From: CAZJAD01 sp964543855
GTDB taxonomy: Bacteria; Electryoneota; RPQS01; DYHQ01
DNA: 38,836 bases
Direction: 5' to 3'
NCBI GenBank assembly: GCA_964543855.1
Contig: CAZJAD010000012.1
Coordinates: 1-38,836, forward strand
Shown here piece by piece: positions 25,834 through 33,315 of the stretch. Numbering within the stretch: the first letter of the stretch is position 1; every line of letters starts with the position of its first letter. Below the pieces are notes generated by a model. The model did not search any database and was not told the origin of the DNA. It saw only the letters and a program-made list of their open reading frames with translations. The position numbers and the translations under genes were made by a program.

Positions 25834-26877
25834 ATGAGGCGACTGTTTTCACTGAGCATTCTGGTTGGAATTCTCGTTTTTGGTATCGCCTGCCACACGC
25901 GCGGGCAGGAAGGGCAGAGCGCCCAGTTGAAGTTAGAAAGGTTCGATGGTGGATTCTTCTCCATCGACAAACCCCAAGGTTGGGACATCGTGACCGCCGG
26001 TGCCTGCGCCACTTTTGCCTTTTTGACTCAGGATCGAGCTCAGCCTCTCAGGCAGATATTCTATTTTGGCGAAGTTGGACCGGTCTATATGAGCGAGGAG
26101 CAGAAGCAGATTGATTACCAATACATGGCCATGGGTGGCTACCCCGTTACCTGGTTTGAAATGCCCGTCGTGAATCCCCTGACGCCGAGCAATTTCCTTT
26201 CCCAGTTTCATCTTGTTGCCCAGACGGAAATCGCGCAGAACTTCATGCCGGATTGCCCTCGGCTGGAGGGATTGGAAATCATTTCGGCGGCTCCACAGCG
26301 ACCATTTATCGGTGGTGGGCAGACCGCCCTTATCAGGGCCTTGTTTGCGGAGCGAGGCGAATTAGCAGAGGGGCTTTTCCTGGTGACCGTGGCTCCTATG
26401 ATGCCCTCCATGGGTGGACCGGGTGGAGGTACAGCCTACGCATTCTCGTTTACAGGGATCACGGCACCGCGGCGCGAGTTCCGAGGGCTTGAAGCCGTGC
26501 TGGTCCGGTCCGTCGAGAGTTTCACAATAAGCCAGTCGTATGTAAGTAACTGCTTGAGCCAACAAGCTCAAACCTACGAGGGAATCCTGAAGGCTGGGAA
26601 GACGCTGAGCGACGCGTCCGACATCATCATGCAAGGTTGGGAAAACCGGAACAGGTCGGATGACATTGTCGCCGAGAAGCGGGGCGATGCGATATTGGGG
26701 AGGGAACGACTTTATGATCCTGATACCGGGGATGTTTACGAATTCGAGAATGGTTTTTACGACCAGTACCGTCTAGACGCGAACCGATATGAAATGAACA
26801 ACCTGCAACCCTTGCCCGGTGATGACCACGGGCTTTGGATGAAAGCCCCGTTGGATGGGCCCGGACATCTTCGATAG
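25834..26877 (+). CDS. orphan exported lipoprotein, function unknown
   Basis: The protein has 347 residues with AAGGAGG (25817-25823) ahead of the ATG. A signal segment ends in G-I-A-C (Cys20), a relaxed lipobox. The region about 30-220 looks like a beta-rich domain opening with FFSIDKPQGWDI, as in proteins that bind or sense small ligands. It contains Met/Gly/Pro-rich MMPSMGGPGGG. The last 70 residues (AEKRGDAILGRERLYDPDTGDVYE, then MKAPLDGPGHLR at the very end) look like a separate conserved module. I cannot name the family. It follows the glycosyltransferase pair with 15 bases between and may share their transcript. Confidence 0.6.
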   Translation: MRRLFSLSILVGILVFGIACHTRGQEGQSAQLKLERFDGGFFSIDKPQGWDIVTAGACATFAFLTQDRAQPLRQIFYFGEVGPVYMSEEQKQIDYQYMAMGGYPVTWFEMPVVNPLTPSNFLSQFHLVAQTEIAQNFMPDCPRLEGLEIISAAPQRPFIGGGQTALIRALFAERGELAEGLFLVTVAPMMPSMGGPGGGTAYAFSFTGITAPRREFRGLEAVLVRSVESFTISQSYVSNCLSQQAQTYEGILKAGKTLSDASDIIMQGWENRNRSDDIVAEKRGDAILGRERLYDPDTGDVYEFENGFYDQYRLDANRYEMNNLQPLPGDDHGLWMKAPLDGPGHLR

Positions 26878-26934
26878 TTTTTCGCGGGCACGCGCAAGGC
26901 GCTACTGCAACGAGCGTATTCTGGATATCCTCGT

Positions 26935-28155
26935 ATGATTTTCAAAATCGCATTTCGCAACAGCATCAAGGCGTGGCGCCGCACTCTGGCCGTGGTGGGG
27001 GCCGTGGCGGTTTCCGTGTTTCTTCTCGAGATCGGTGCCGGCTACATGGATGGTTTTCGCCAGAAGATATATACCGAAGCGGTGCGCGAAAACGGTCATT
27101 TGCGGCTGGTAGCGAAAGGTTATGCCGACAAGCTCGATCTGTTGCCTCTGACACCGAATATGCAGATTAGCGACTCACTTCTGGAATTCCTTGGCTCGTT
27201 TCCGGAGGTTGAGGCCGTGCGTCCTGCCATTCGCTTCGGGCTTCTGGCTAATTCGGCTTCGGATGTTTCACTGGAGATGCTTGGCCTTGGGATTTCGCCC
27301 AGTGTGAGTCGGCGCATGTATCAGCGGCTCGCAAATGCGGTGGTAGAAGGCGATTTTCTCAACGGCCCCGATCAAGTTGTCATCGGGACAGAGGCGGCCC
27401 GGCTTTTGAAGGTCAGCGTTGGCGAACGATTGATCCTGCTTTCCAGTGATGTCAACAGTGGTTTCTCGGCTGTCGAGCCTCAGATTGCCGGGATTTTCAG
27501 AAGCTTGAACGCCGAGGAAGATGCCCAGTTTCTTCTCTGTGATCTGGGGACCGCCCAAAGACTTCTGAATCTGCCGAATCGCGTTACGGAGATCACAATC
27601 GAACTTGCGCATCGGGAGCAGACCGAGAATTATCTCGAGAAGCTGCGGCCTCATTTGCCGGCCTACATCGAGCCACGGACATGGCGGCAAGATCAAGCGA
27701 GCCTTATCTATTTGCTCAAGCTTTCGGATGTGGCGATGGCTGTCCTGGCCGCGATCGTCCTGGTTGTGGCCGCTCTCGGCATGATCAACACATTCCTCAT
27801 GTCTGTGCTGGAGCGATTGCCTGAGTTCGGCACACTTCGAGCCATTGGCATGGGGCGCACGCAACTTGTCTCAATTGTTGTCTTGCAGGGTTTTTTCAGT
27901 GGTGTAATAGGAACGGTGATTGGTCTGATAGCGGGAATTCCCGTTGTCCTTTATTACCAGGCGCACCCCATCAACTACGGGGAAGCCATGGAATCGTTCA
28001 AGGGCGTGGACTCCCAAATTGGTATGGCATTCGAACCAACCACGGCGCTCTGGGTACTGGCATTGGGCTTGGTGATCGCCGTTGGGGCGAGCCTCTATCC
28101 GGCGATCTACGCCAGTCGCAAGCGGCCAGTAGAAATCTTGAGAAGCCTGGCATGA
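26935..28155 (+). CDS. FtsX/MacB-type ABC transporter permease (LolC/E-like)
   Basis: The protein has 406 residues. One N-terminal helix (about 20-40) is followed by a periplasmic MacB-PCD-like domain (about 45-250, with VEAVRPAI and VVEGDFL) and three C-terminal helices. The FtsX signature ALGMINTFLMSVLERLPEFGTLRAIGMG is typical of LolC/E and MacB permeases. These work with an ATPase to move lipoproteins, or other substrates, mechanically rather than through a channel. The next permease begins in an ATGA overlap at its stop codon, so the two are translationally coupled and probably form a heterodimer. No ATPase gene is in the window. The ribosome site is weak. Confidence 0.9.
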   Translation: MIFKIAFRNSIKAWRRTLAVVGAVAVSVFLLEIGAGYMDGFRQKIYTEAVRENGHLRLVAKGYADKLDLLPLTPNMQISDSLLEFLGSFPEVEAVRPAIRFGLLANSASDVSLEMLGLGISPSVSRRMYQRLANAVVEGDFLNGPDQVVIGTEAARLLKVSVGERLILLSSDVNSGFSAVEPQIAGIFRSLNAEEDAQFLLCDLGTAQRLLNLPNRVTEITIELAHREQTENYLEKLRPHLPAYIEPRTWRQDQASLIYLLKLSDVAMAVLAAIVLVVAALGMINTFLMSVLERLPEFGTLRAIGMGRTQLVSIVVLQGFFSGVIGTVIGLIAGIPVVLYYQAHPINYGEAMESFKGVDSQIGMAFEPTTALWVLALGLVIAVGASLYPAIYASRKRPVEILRSLA

Positions 28156-29402
28156 ACTTCGTTCTCTTCCGACTCGCCGTGCGCAACGTGCTCAAGCAGA
28201 AACGCCGCACATTTTTCAATGTGCTGGCGCTTGGGATCAATACGGCGATGATCATTCTGCTGCTGGGCATTCTTCGGGGCAGCTACTGGCTGATGATTGA
28301 GCGCACGATTGACCTGCGCACGGGTCATATTCAGGTCCATGCTGAAGGCTACGAGGCTGAAAAGCGACGGCTGCCTCTGGACATTGCGATCCATGACGCA
28401 AGCAGGCTGGCGAGGCGGATTGAAGAGCTTCCTGAAGTAAAAGCTGCGTCGCCTCGAATCCGTGCAGCCGCGACTCTTTCGAATGGAAGATACCGCGCCC
28501 CTGTTCTTGTCATGGCGGTGGAACCCGACGCTGAAGCGCAGGTTGGCGTGATTCAGAATTCTGTCGTTGAGGGTGAATGGCTGGATTCACTCCAGTCGGG
28601 GATCATCGTCGGCAAGAAAGCCGTCGACCTTCTGGACGCCAGACTTGGGGAGTCCCTGCTCCTCTATGGGCGAACTTCGCAAGAGGCAAACAATCTCATC
28701 GATGTTCCAGTTCGCGGGGTTTTCTCGACGGGCTTCAGTGAGATGGATCGCATGGTGGTGTTTGTCCCGTTGCAGTTTGGCTGGGAGTTCTTCGACATGC
28801 CCGGCGAGGCAACGGAGATCGTCATTCGCCTCAATCGAACCCTCGGGGCGAGCAAGGTCGTCTCGCGCGTCAAGGATATTCTGGCCAAGAGCACAGATCA
28901 GAAGCTGCATGTCGCTTCGTGGCAGTATTTCGCCAAGGATGTCGTCGAAGGAGCAAAGGCGGATTTGATCTTCTATGCGATTCTCTTCGTGATTCTGGTA
29001 TCGCTCGCAGTGTTCGGGATCACGAATACAATGACCGTCTCGGTCTTTGAGCGCGTTCCGGAAATTGGGGCCTTGCGTGCCTTGGGGATGGAACGACAAA
29101 GTGTCCATCGCATGCTCCTCCTCGAAGGGTTTGTGTTGGGACTTGGGGGAATCGTCGCCGGGTCAATTTTGGGTGGGCTTCTTGCCTGGTGGATGAACAC
29201 CAGAGGTATTTCAATTTCGACCGAGGCGCTGGAACAGGTTGCGATTCCCATGGGTGACAAGTTTCTGGCGGCCAGCCGGTTTGTGGATTGGATCATCGGA
29301 GGCGGTTTGGCAATGATATCGGCACTGATCGGAGTGCTCTGGCCAGCGCGTCGCGCCGCACGCGTGCCGGTCACCGCGGCCTTGGCGCGCGGCGTTCGCT
29401 AA
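28152..29402 (+). CDS. second FtsX/MacB-type ABC transporter permease
   Basis: The protein has 416 residues with the same architecture as its upstream neighbour: N-terminal helix, periplasmic domain (ELPEVKAASPRIRAAATLSNG, then VVEGEWLDS), and three C-terminal helices. It has the signature FGITNTMTVSVFERVPEIGALRALGME. Its ATG overlaps the previous stop by four bases. Together the pair resembles LolC plus LolE. A LolA-like gene and an outer-membrane barrel gene follow on the same strand. A role in lipoprotein or lipid traffic to the outer membrane is likely, but the substrate is unproven. Confidence 0.9.
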   Translation: MNFVLFRLAVRNVLKQKRRTFFNVLALGINTAMIILLLGILRGSYWLMIERTIDLRTGHIQVHAEGYEAEKRRLPLDIAIHDASRLARRIEELPEVKAASPRIRAAATLSNGRYRAPVLVMAVEPDAEAQVGVIQNSVVEGEWLDSLQSGIIVGKKAVDLLDARLGESLLLYGRTSQEANNLIDVPVRGVFSTGFSEMDRMVVFVPLQFGWEFFDMPGEATEIVIRLNRTLGASKVVSRVKDILAKSTDQKLHVASWQYFAKDVVEGAKADLIFYAILFVILVSLAVFGITNTMTVSVFERVPEIGALRALGMERQSVHRMLLLEGFVLGLGGIVAGSILGGLLAWWMNTRGISISTEALEQVAIPMGDKFLAASRFVDWIIGGGLAMISALIGVLWPARRAARVPVTAALARGVR

Positions 29403-29419
29403 CGCATTCAGAGGTAATA

Positions 29420-30160
29420 ATGCGCACGGTTTTCTCAAGTCTCATTATCCTGTTCCTTGTTCATGCCAACCTTGCTGTCGGGGCAAAAGACCCGGTGGCG
29501 CAATCTCTGCTCGAGCGCATGGACAACGCCCTGTTTCCGCAGACCTATGAGATGACAATGTCCATGATCACGCACAAACCAGGCCTCGATGACTTGAACT
29601 ACCTCTATGAGATTGTTGGCCAAGGAGAAGACCGATCACTGATGACTGTTACGGAACCGGCGCGCGAGCGTGGCAAGAAGATTCTACTCTCGGGGGAGAA
29701 CTTGTGGTTGTATGTCCCCGATGTGTCACGGCCCATCCGCTTGACACGCAAGCAGAGCTTCATGGGCACGACGTTCTCCAACGAGGATGTCATGAACTCC
29801 ACGATGGCTGATGACTACGACGCGGAGATCCAGTCGCGTGAAATGCGTGGCCATGAGGTCTATTTCCGTGCGATTCTCACAGCCAAGCGGCCGGATGTCG
29901 CGTACGCCAGGCTGGAAGTCGGTCTGGACAGTACATCCTGCATCCCGGATACGATCGTCTATTACGGGCTTTCAGGCAAGGCGTTGAAGCGTTTGACCCT
30001 CAGTGAACTGCGAGAGCTCGCGGGCAGGATGCGGCCTGCGCACATGAAGATGGAAGATTTCATTCAAGAGGGGGCGTATACGGAAGTTGAGATCCTGCGC
30101 CTCAAGGAACGAGGGGAGCTACCGGAGAGCCTCTTTGACCCGACCCAGCTGGGAAAGTGA
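29420..30160 (+). CDS. LolA-like outer-membrane lipoprotein-sorting family protein
   Basis: The protein has 246 residues, starting at the ATG at 29420 with GAGG just upstream (29411-29414). A signal peptide is cleaved near VGA (about 21). The mature part matches the COG2834/LolA-like family: ALFPQTYEMTMSMI near the N-terminus, GKKILLSGENLWLYVPDVSRPIRL in the middle, GTTFSNEDVMNS, and ARLEVGLDSTSCIPDTIVYY strands. LolA-like domains form a half-barrel that carries acyl chains across the periplasm. It follows the two permeases by 17 bases and precedes a barrel gene with no gap, fitting a periplasmic shuttle in this set. Confidence 0.87.
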   Translation: MRTVFSSLIILFLVHANLAVGAKDPVAQSLLERMDNALFPQTYEMTMSMITHKPGLDDLNYLYEIVGQGEDRSLMTVTEPARERGKKILLSGENLWLYVPDVSRPIRLTRKQSFMGTTFSNEDVMNSTMADDYDAEIQSREMRGHEVYFRAILTAKRPDVAYARLEVGLDSTSCIPDTIVYYGLSGKALKRLTLSELRELAGRMRPAHMKMEDFIQEGAYTEVEILRLKERGELPESLFDPTQLGK

Positions 30161-31378
30161 ATGATGCGATTTGCCTTTCTCTTCTTCTGCTCGTTCGTCC
30201 TCACGGTCTCTGCTCTCGGTCTTGAACCGCCAGAGACAACCTGGCGTCTCGAGAGCGATGTGTATCTCTCGGGAAAGGACGGTGGCAGACTCTCGACGAC
30301 GGCGTTGTTTCGGCCGCCCGAGCTGTTCGCGTATCAGGAGCTCAGGCTGCGGATTGAAGGGAAGGCATCGAAGCGCGTCGGCTATCACATCGAACCGCGC
30401 TTCCGTCTCGATGTGGCGCCGGCGGACACCTTTTCATGGGTGCTGGATCAGGGCTACGCCTACGCGAACCTGACGCCGACAACAACACTCTTTGTCGGCA
30501 AACAGCGAATTCGCTGGGGAACCGGTCTGACTTGGACCCCGACCGACCGCTTACAGTCCGCTCCCGATCCACTTGATCCTACTCGTTATCTGGAGGGAAT
30601 TGAAGCTCTACGGCTCGAGCAATCCTGGCCGATCTTCTCAGCTTCATTCGTTGTATCCCCCCAGAGCGGCCTCGGCGCACAACCATCGGCACGGCAACTT
30701 CGTTTTGGAGCGCGACTGTACAAGCTCATCGGCACCGCAGATGTCTATCTTGGAGCGACACATCAGAGCCGAGATGAAACCTCCATAGGTTTTGCATGGT
30801 CATGGGATGTGGGGCCGGGTGTTTTCTATGGCGAGGCAGTAGGACTGCGGGATAGGGCAGGAGAAGCGCTGCGGTTTCACTTCACCGACGAGGAGACGGA
30901 CATCTGGAAGGGTCGGGGAGTGGTTGGTTTCAGTCGCCAGTTTCGCTGGAATCTCGGCGGCAGTATTGAGGTTTTCGGCGATGAGTGGGGATTGGAGGAC
31001 GAGCTGTTTCGTCGTTTCCGGGAGCGATTGGATCGTGATCTGCGGGTAGTTAAAGGAGAGCTTCCCGGAGATATTGTCGCGGCTGCTTTGGACTACAATG
31101 AGCTCCTTTCCAAAGCAACACCGGTGCTCGGGTTGCGACGGTTTTACGGCGCGGTCAGTGTCAATTATCTCTGGGCGAACAGGCTCCAATGCGACGCGGT
31201 GACGATTGTCGTTCTGGAGGATGGCACGGCTTACTTCTATCCGCGTCTGTCCTATGTCGCTATTGAGAATCTCGACATCATGTTGGGAGCTTTGCTCGTC
31301 GCGGCGAACGACACTGGCGAAGGTGTAATCCTGCCGGTCCACCGAACGCTTGAATTCCGCTTTGTCGTCCATTTTTGA
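30161..31378 (+). CDS. outer-membrane beta-barrel protein (DUF1302-like or porin-like)
   Basis: The protein has 405 residues, starting directly after the previous stop codon. A signal peptide (about 1-20) is followed by alternating beta-strands and a C-terminal Phe after FRFVVH, the usual barrel-assembly signal. GKQRIRWGTGLTWTPTDRL resembles the conserved region of DUF1302/alginate-export-like barrels, which are often encoded beside LolA-like and MMPL or FtsX-type genes. About 16-18 strands seem possible, with a long charged loop near 285-310. The substrate is unknown. It is the last gene before a terminator and likely belongs to the permease/LolA-like system. Confidence 0.75.
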   Translation: MMRFAFLFFCSFVLTVSALGLEPPETTWRLESDVYLSGKDGGRLSTTALFRPPELFAYQELRLRIEGKASKRVGYHIEPRFRLDVAPADTFSWVLDQGYAYANLTPTTTLFVGKQRIRWGTGLTWTPTDRLQSAPDPLDPTRYLEGIEALRLEQSWPIFSASFVVSPQSGLGAQPSARQLRFGARLYKLIGTADVYLGATHQSRDETSIGFAWSWDVGPGVFYGEAVGLRDRAGEALRFHFTDEETDIWKGRGVVGFSRQFRWNLGGSIEVFGDEWGLEDELFRRFRERLDRDLRVVKGELPGDIVAAALDYNELLSKATPVLGLRRFYGAVSVNYLWANRLQCDAVTIVVLEDGTAYFYPRLSYVAIENLDIMLGALLVAANDTGEGVILPVHRTLEFRFVVHF

Positions 31379-31402
31379 GTTTGGCTTTACTCTGCCAAAC
31401 AG

Positions 31403-31430
31403 AAAGCCCGTCCAACTGGCGGGCTTTTTT
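31403..31430 (+). terminator. Rho-independent terminator, probably bidirectional
   Basis: The stem AAAGCCCG (31403-31410)/CGGGCTTT (31420-31427) has a 9-base loop and continues into TTT at 31428-31430. On the minus strand the hairpin is followed by CTTTCTGTTT, so it may also end the iorAB-gcdH transcript that stops at 31464. Confidence 0.85.
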
Positions 31431-31463
31431 CGTATCCGACGAAGCTCGCGCGGTGCTTCTGAT

Positions 31464-32630
31464 CTACGCGAACGCCGAGATTCCCGTCAGGTCTTTGCCG
31501 ATGATGAGGGTGTGAATGTCGTAGGTGCCCTCGTAGGTATTGACGGCTTCGAGGTTGTTCATATGCCGGAAGGTCTGGTACTCGCTCGAAATGCCGTTAG
31601 CGCCCAAAATGTCGCGGCCCATGCGGGCGATTTCGAGGGCAACGCCCACATTGTTGCGCTTCGCCATCGAAACCTGGGCTGGATGAGCTTTTCCTTCGGC
31701 CTTGAGCTGCCCGAGACGATAAGCCAGAAGTTGGCCCTTCGTGATTTCCGTCGCCATCCAAGTCAACTTGTTCTGCACGAGCTGAAAGCTGGCGATAGGT
31801 TTGCCGAACTGGATACGCGTGCGGCTATACTCCAGCACTTCGTCGAAAACAGCCATGGCCGCGCCTATGGTGCCCCAGGCGATGCCGTAGCGGGCTTGCG
31901 TGAGGCAAGAAAGAGGGCCTTTGAGGCCCTTGACGCCGGGGAGTATGTTTTCCTTGGGGACTTCGACATCCTCAAGAATCAGGTCGGAAGTGACACTGGC
32001 GCGCAGGGAGAATTTGTTCTTGATCTCGGGAGCCGAGAAGGTCTCACTCTTTGTGTCGACGATGAAGCCGCAGACCTCGCCATCGAGTTTGGCCCATACA
32101 ACGGCAATATCAGCAATGCTGCCGTTGGTGATCCAGGCTTTGCTTCCCGATAGGACATAGTGAGAGCCCTTGTCCACCGCCCGCGTGATCATGCCAGAGG
32201 GATCGGAGCCATGATCAGGCTCCGTCAAACCAAAGCAGCCGATGCTTTCGCCGGTCGCCAATCGCGGCAGCCAGTAATCCTTCTGAGCATCCGTGCCGTA
32301 TTCGAAAATGGGATACATGACCAAGCCGGTTTGGGCTGAAACGAAGGATCGCATGCCGGAATCGCCGCGCTCCAGTTCCTGATTGATTAAACCGTAGGCG
32401 ACAGGACCGAGATTGGCACAGCCGTACTGTTCCGGATAGGGTGCGCCAATGAATCCAAGCTCAGCCAGCTTCGGGATCAATTCTGTCGGAAAGCGGGCCT
32501 CACGGTTGCAGCTCTCGATGATCGGCATCAGGTTTTCGGTCACGAATTCGCGGACTGTGTCCTGCACCATGCGTTCTTCGTCGGACAGCGAATCCTGAAT
32601 CCGATAGTAGTCGAGTGCTTTGTAGGCCAC
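31464..32630 (-). CDS. gcdH: glutaryl-CoA dehydrogenase family acyl-CoA dehydrogenase
   Basis: The protein has 388 residues with a GTG start preceded by AGGAGG 5 bases away. It is a flavoprotein that oxidises and decarboxylates glutaryl-CoA to crotonyl-CoA in lysine and tryptophan breakdown. It closely follows the human enzyme: CFGLTEPDHGSDPSGM, KFSLRASVTS, CLTQARYGIAWG, KRNNVGVALEIAR and AVNTYEGTYDIH. The catalytic base would be Glu367. Glu87, Arg94 and Ser95 in ELERGDSGMRS sit where GCDH binds the free carboxylate of glutaryl-CoA, supporting this over a generic acyl-CoA dehydrogenase. It follows iorAB by 91 bases on the same strand. No electron-transfer flavoprotein genes are near. Confidence 0.92.
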   Translation of the reverse strand: MAYKALDYYRIQDSLSDEERMVQDTVREFVTENLMPIIESCNREARFPTELIPKLAELGFIGAPYPEQYGCANLGPVAYGLINQELERGDSGMRSFVSAQTGLVMYPIFEYGTDAQKDYWLPRLATGESIGCFGLTEPDHGSDPSGMITRAVDKGSHYVLSGSKAWITNGSIADIAVVWAKLDGEVCGFIVDTKSETFSAPEIKNKFSLRASVTSDLILEDVEVPKENILPGVKGLKGPLSCLTQARYGIAWGTIGAAMAVFDEVLEYSRTRIQFGKPIASFQLVQNKLTWMATEITKGQLLAYRLGQLKAEGKAHPAQVSMAKRNNVGVALEIARMGRDILGANGISSEYQTFRHMNNLEAVNTYEGTYDIHTLIIGKDLTGISAFA

Positions 32631-32721
32631 AGAGACCTCCTCGTTCTCCGAAATGGTTCTTCACCAACGATTGATTTGTAATGTTGCAGAAACGGGCAGG
32701 GAGGGATTCAGTGTAGAACGG

Positions 32722-33315
32722 CTACTCATTGTAAAGCAGGAACGCGCGCCCACGCCGAAAGGCCTCACGGTTGGCATCGACGGTTTTTCGAGGAACACGA
32801 GCGGCAATCGTCTCAATCCAGGTTTCCTCTGGTATCTCCAGATGCCGGGACAGGGCTCCCAGAAGAACGGTGTTTGCAAGGCGCACATTGCCGAGTTCCC
32901 GCGCGACCTGATCTGCGGGGATTTTCACGGCATGATACCCAGCTCTTTCCAAGTCTGCAAAGGGATTGTCCGGGTACTTGGCGCCTTTGACCGCGAAGGC
33001 TGTCGTGGGGATAAGACGCAGCTCGTTTGCGAGCACGACTCCATCGGCACAAGCGTAGTGAGCCCAGCGCACAGCTTCGAGAGCCTCGAAGGCCAAGATA
33101 ACATCTGCGTCACCTATTCCGATAAGCGGAGAGTAAACCTTTGGGCCGAAGCGCACGTGACTGGAGACGGCTCCTCCCCTCTGTGCCATCCCGTGGACCT
33201 CGCTTTTCTTCACATCCATTCCGACTTTCAGTGCGACCTCCGCCAGGATCTCACTTGCGAGAATGACTCCCTGACCACCGACTCCCACGATAAGCACGCT
33301 CGTGACCTCATCCAT
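32722..33315 (-). CDS. iorB: indolepyruvate ferredoxin oxidoreductase, beta subunit
   Basis: The protein has 197 residues. I start it at the ATG at 33315 (MDEVTSVLIVGVGGQGV) because GAGGAGG lies 6 bases upstream. The glycine-rich GVGGQGVILASEIL, then SEVHGMAQRGGAVSSHVRFG, are hallmarks of the gamma-type domain of 2-oxoacid:ferredoxin oxidoreductases. ANTVLLGAL and the length match IorB. It forms a complex with IorA that decarboxylates aryl-pyruvates to aryl-acetyl-CoA. The start overlaps the end of iorA by 8 bases, so translation is coupled. Confidence 0.94.
   Translation of the reverse strand: MDEVTSVLIVGVGGQGVILASEILAEVALKVGMDVKKSEVHGMAQRGGAVSSHVRFGPKVYSPLIGIGDADVILAFEALEAVRWAHYACADGVVLANELRLIPTTAFAVKGAKYPDNPFADLERAGYHAVKIPADQVARELGNVRLANTVLLGALSRHLEIPEETWIETIAARVPRKTVDANREAFRRGRAFLLYNE

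Noticed and set aside
31350..32153. A 267-codon plus-strand frame over the glutaryl-CoA dehydrogenase gene.
   Set aside because: It lies opposite a clearly conserved enzyme and has no domain features; it is a shadow frame.
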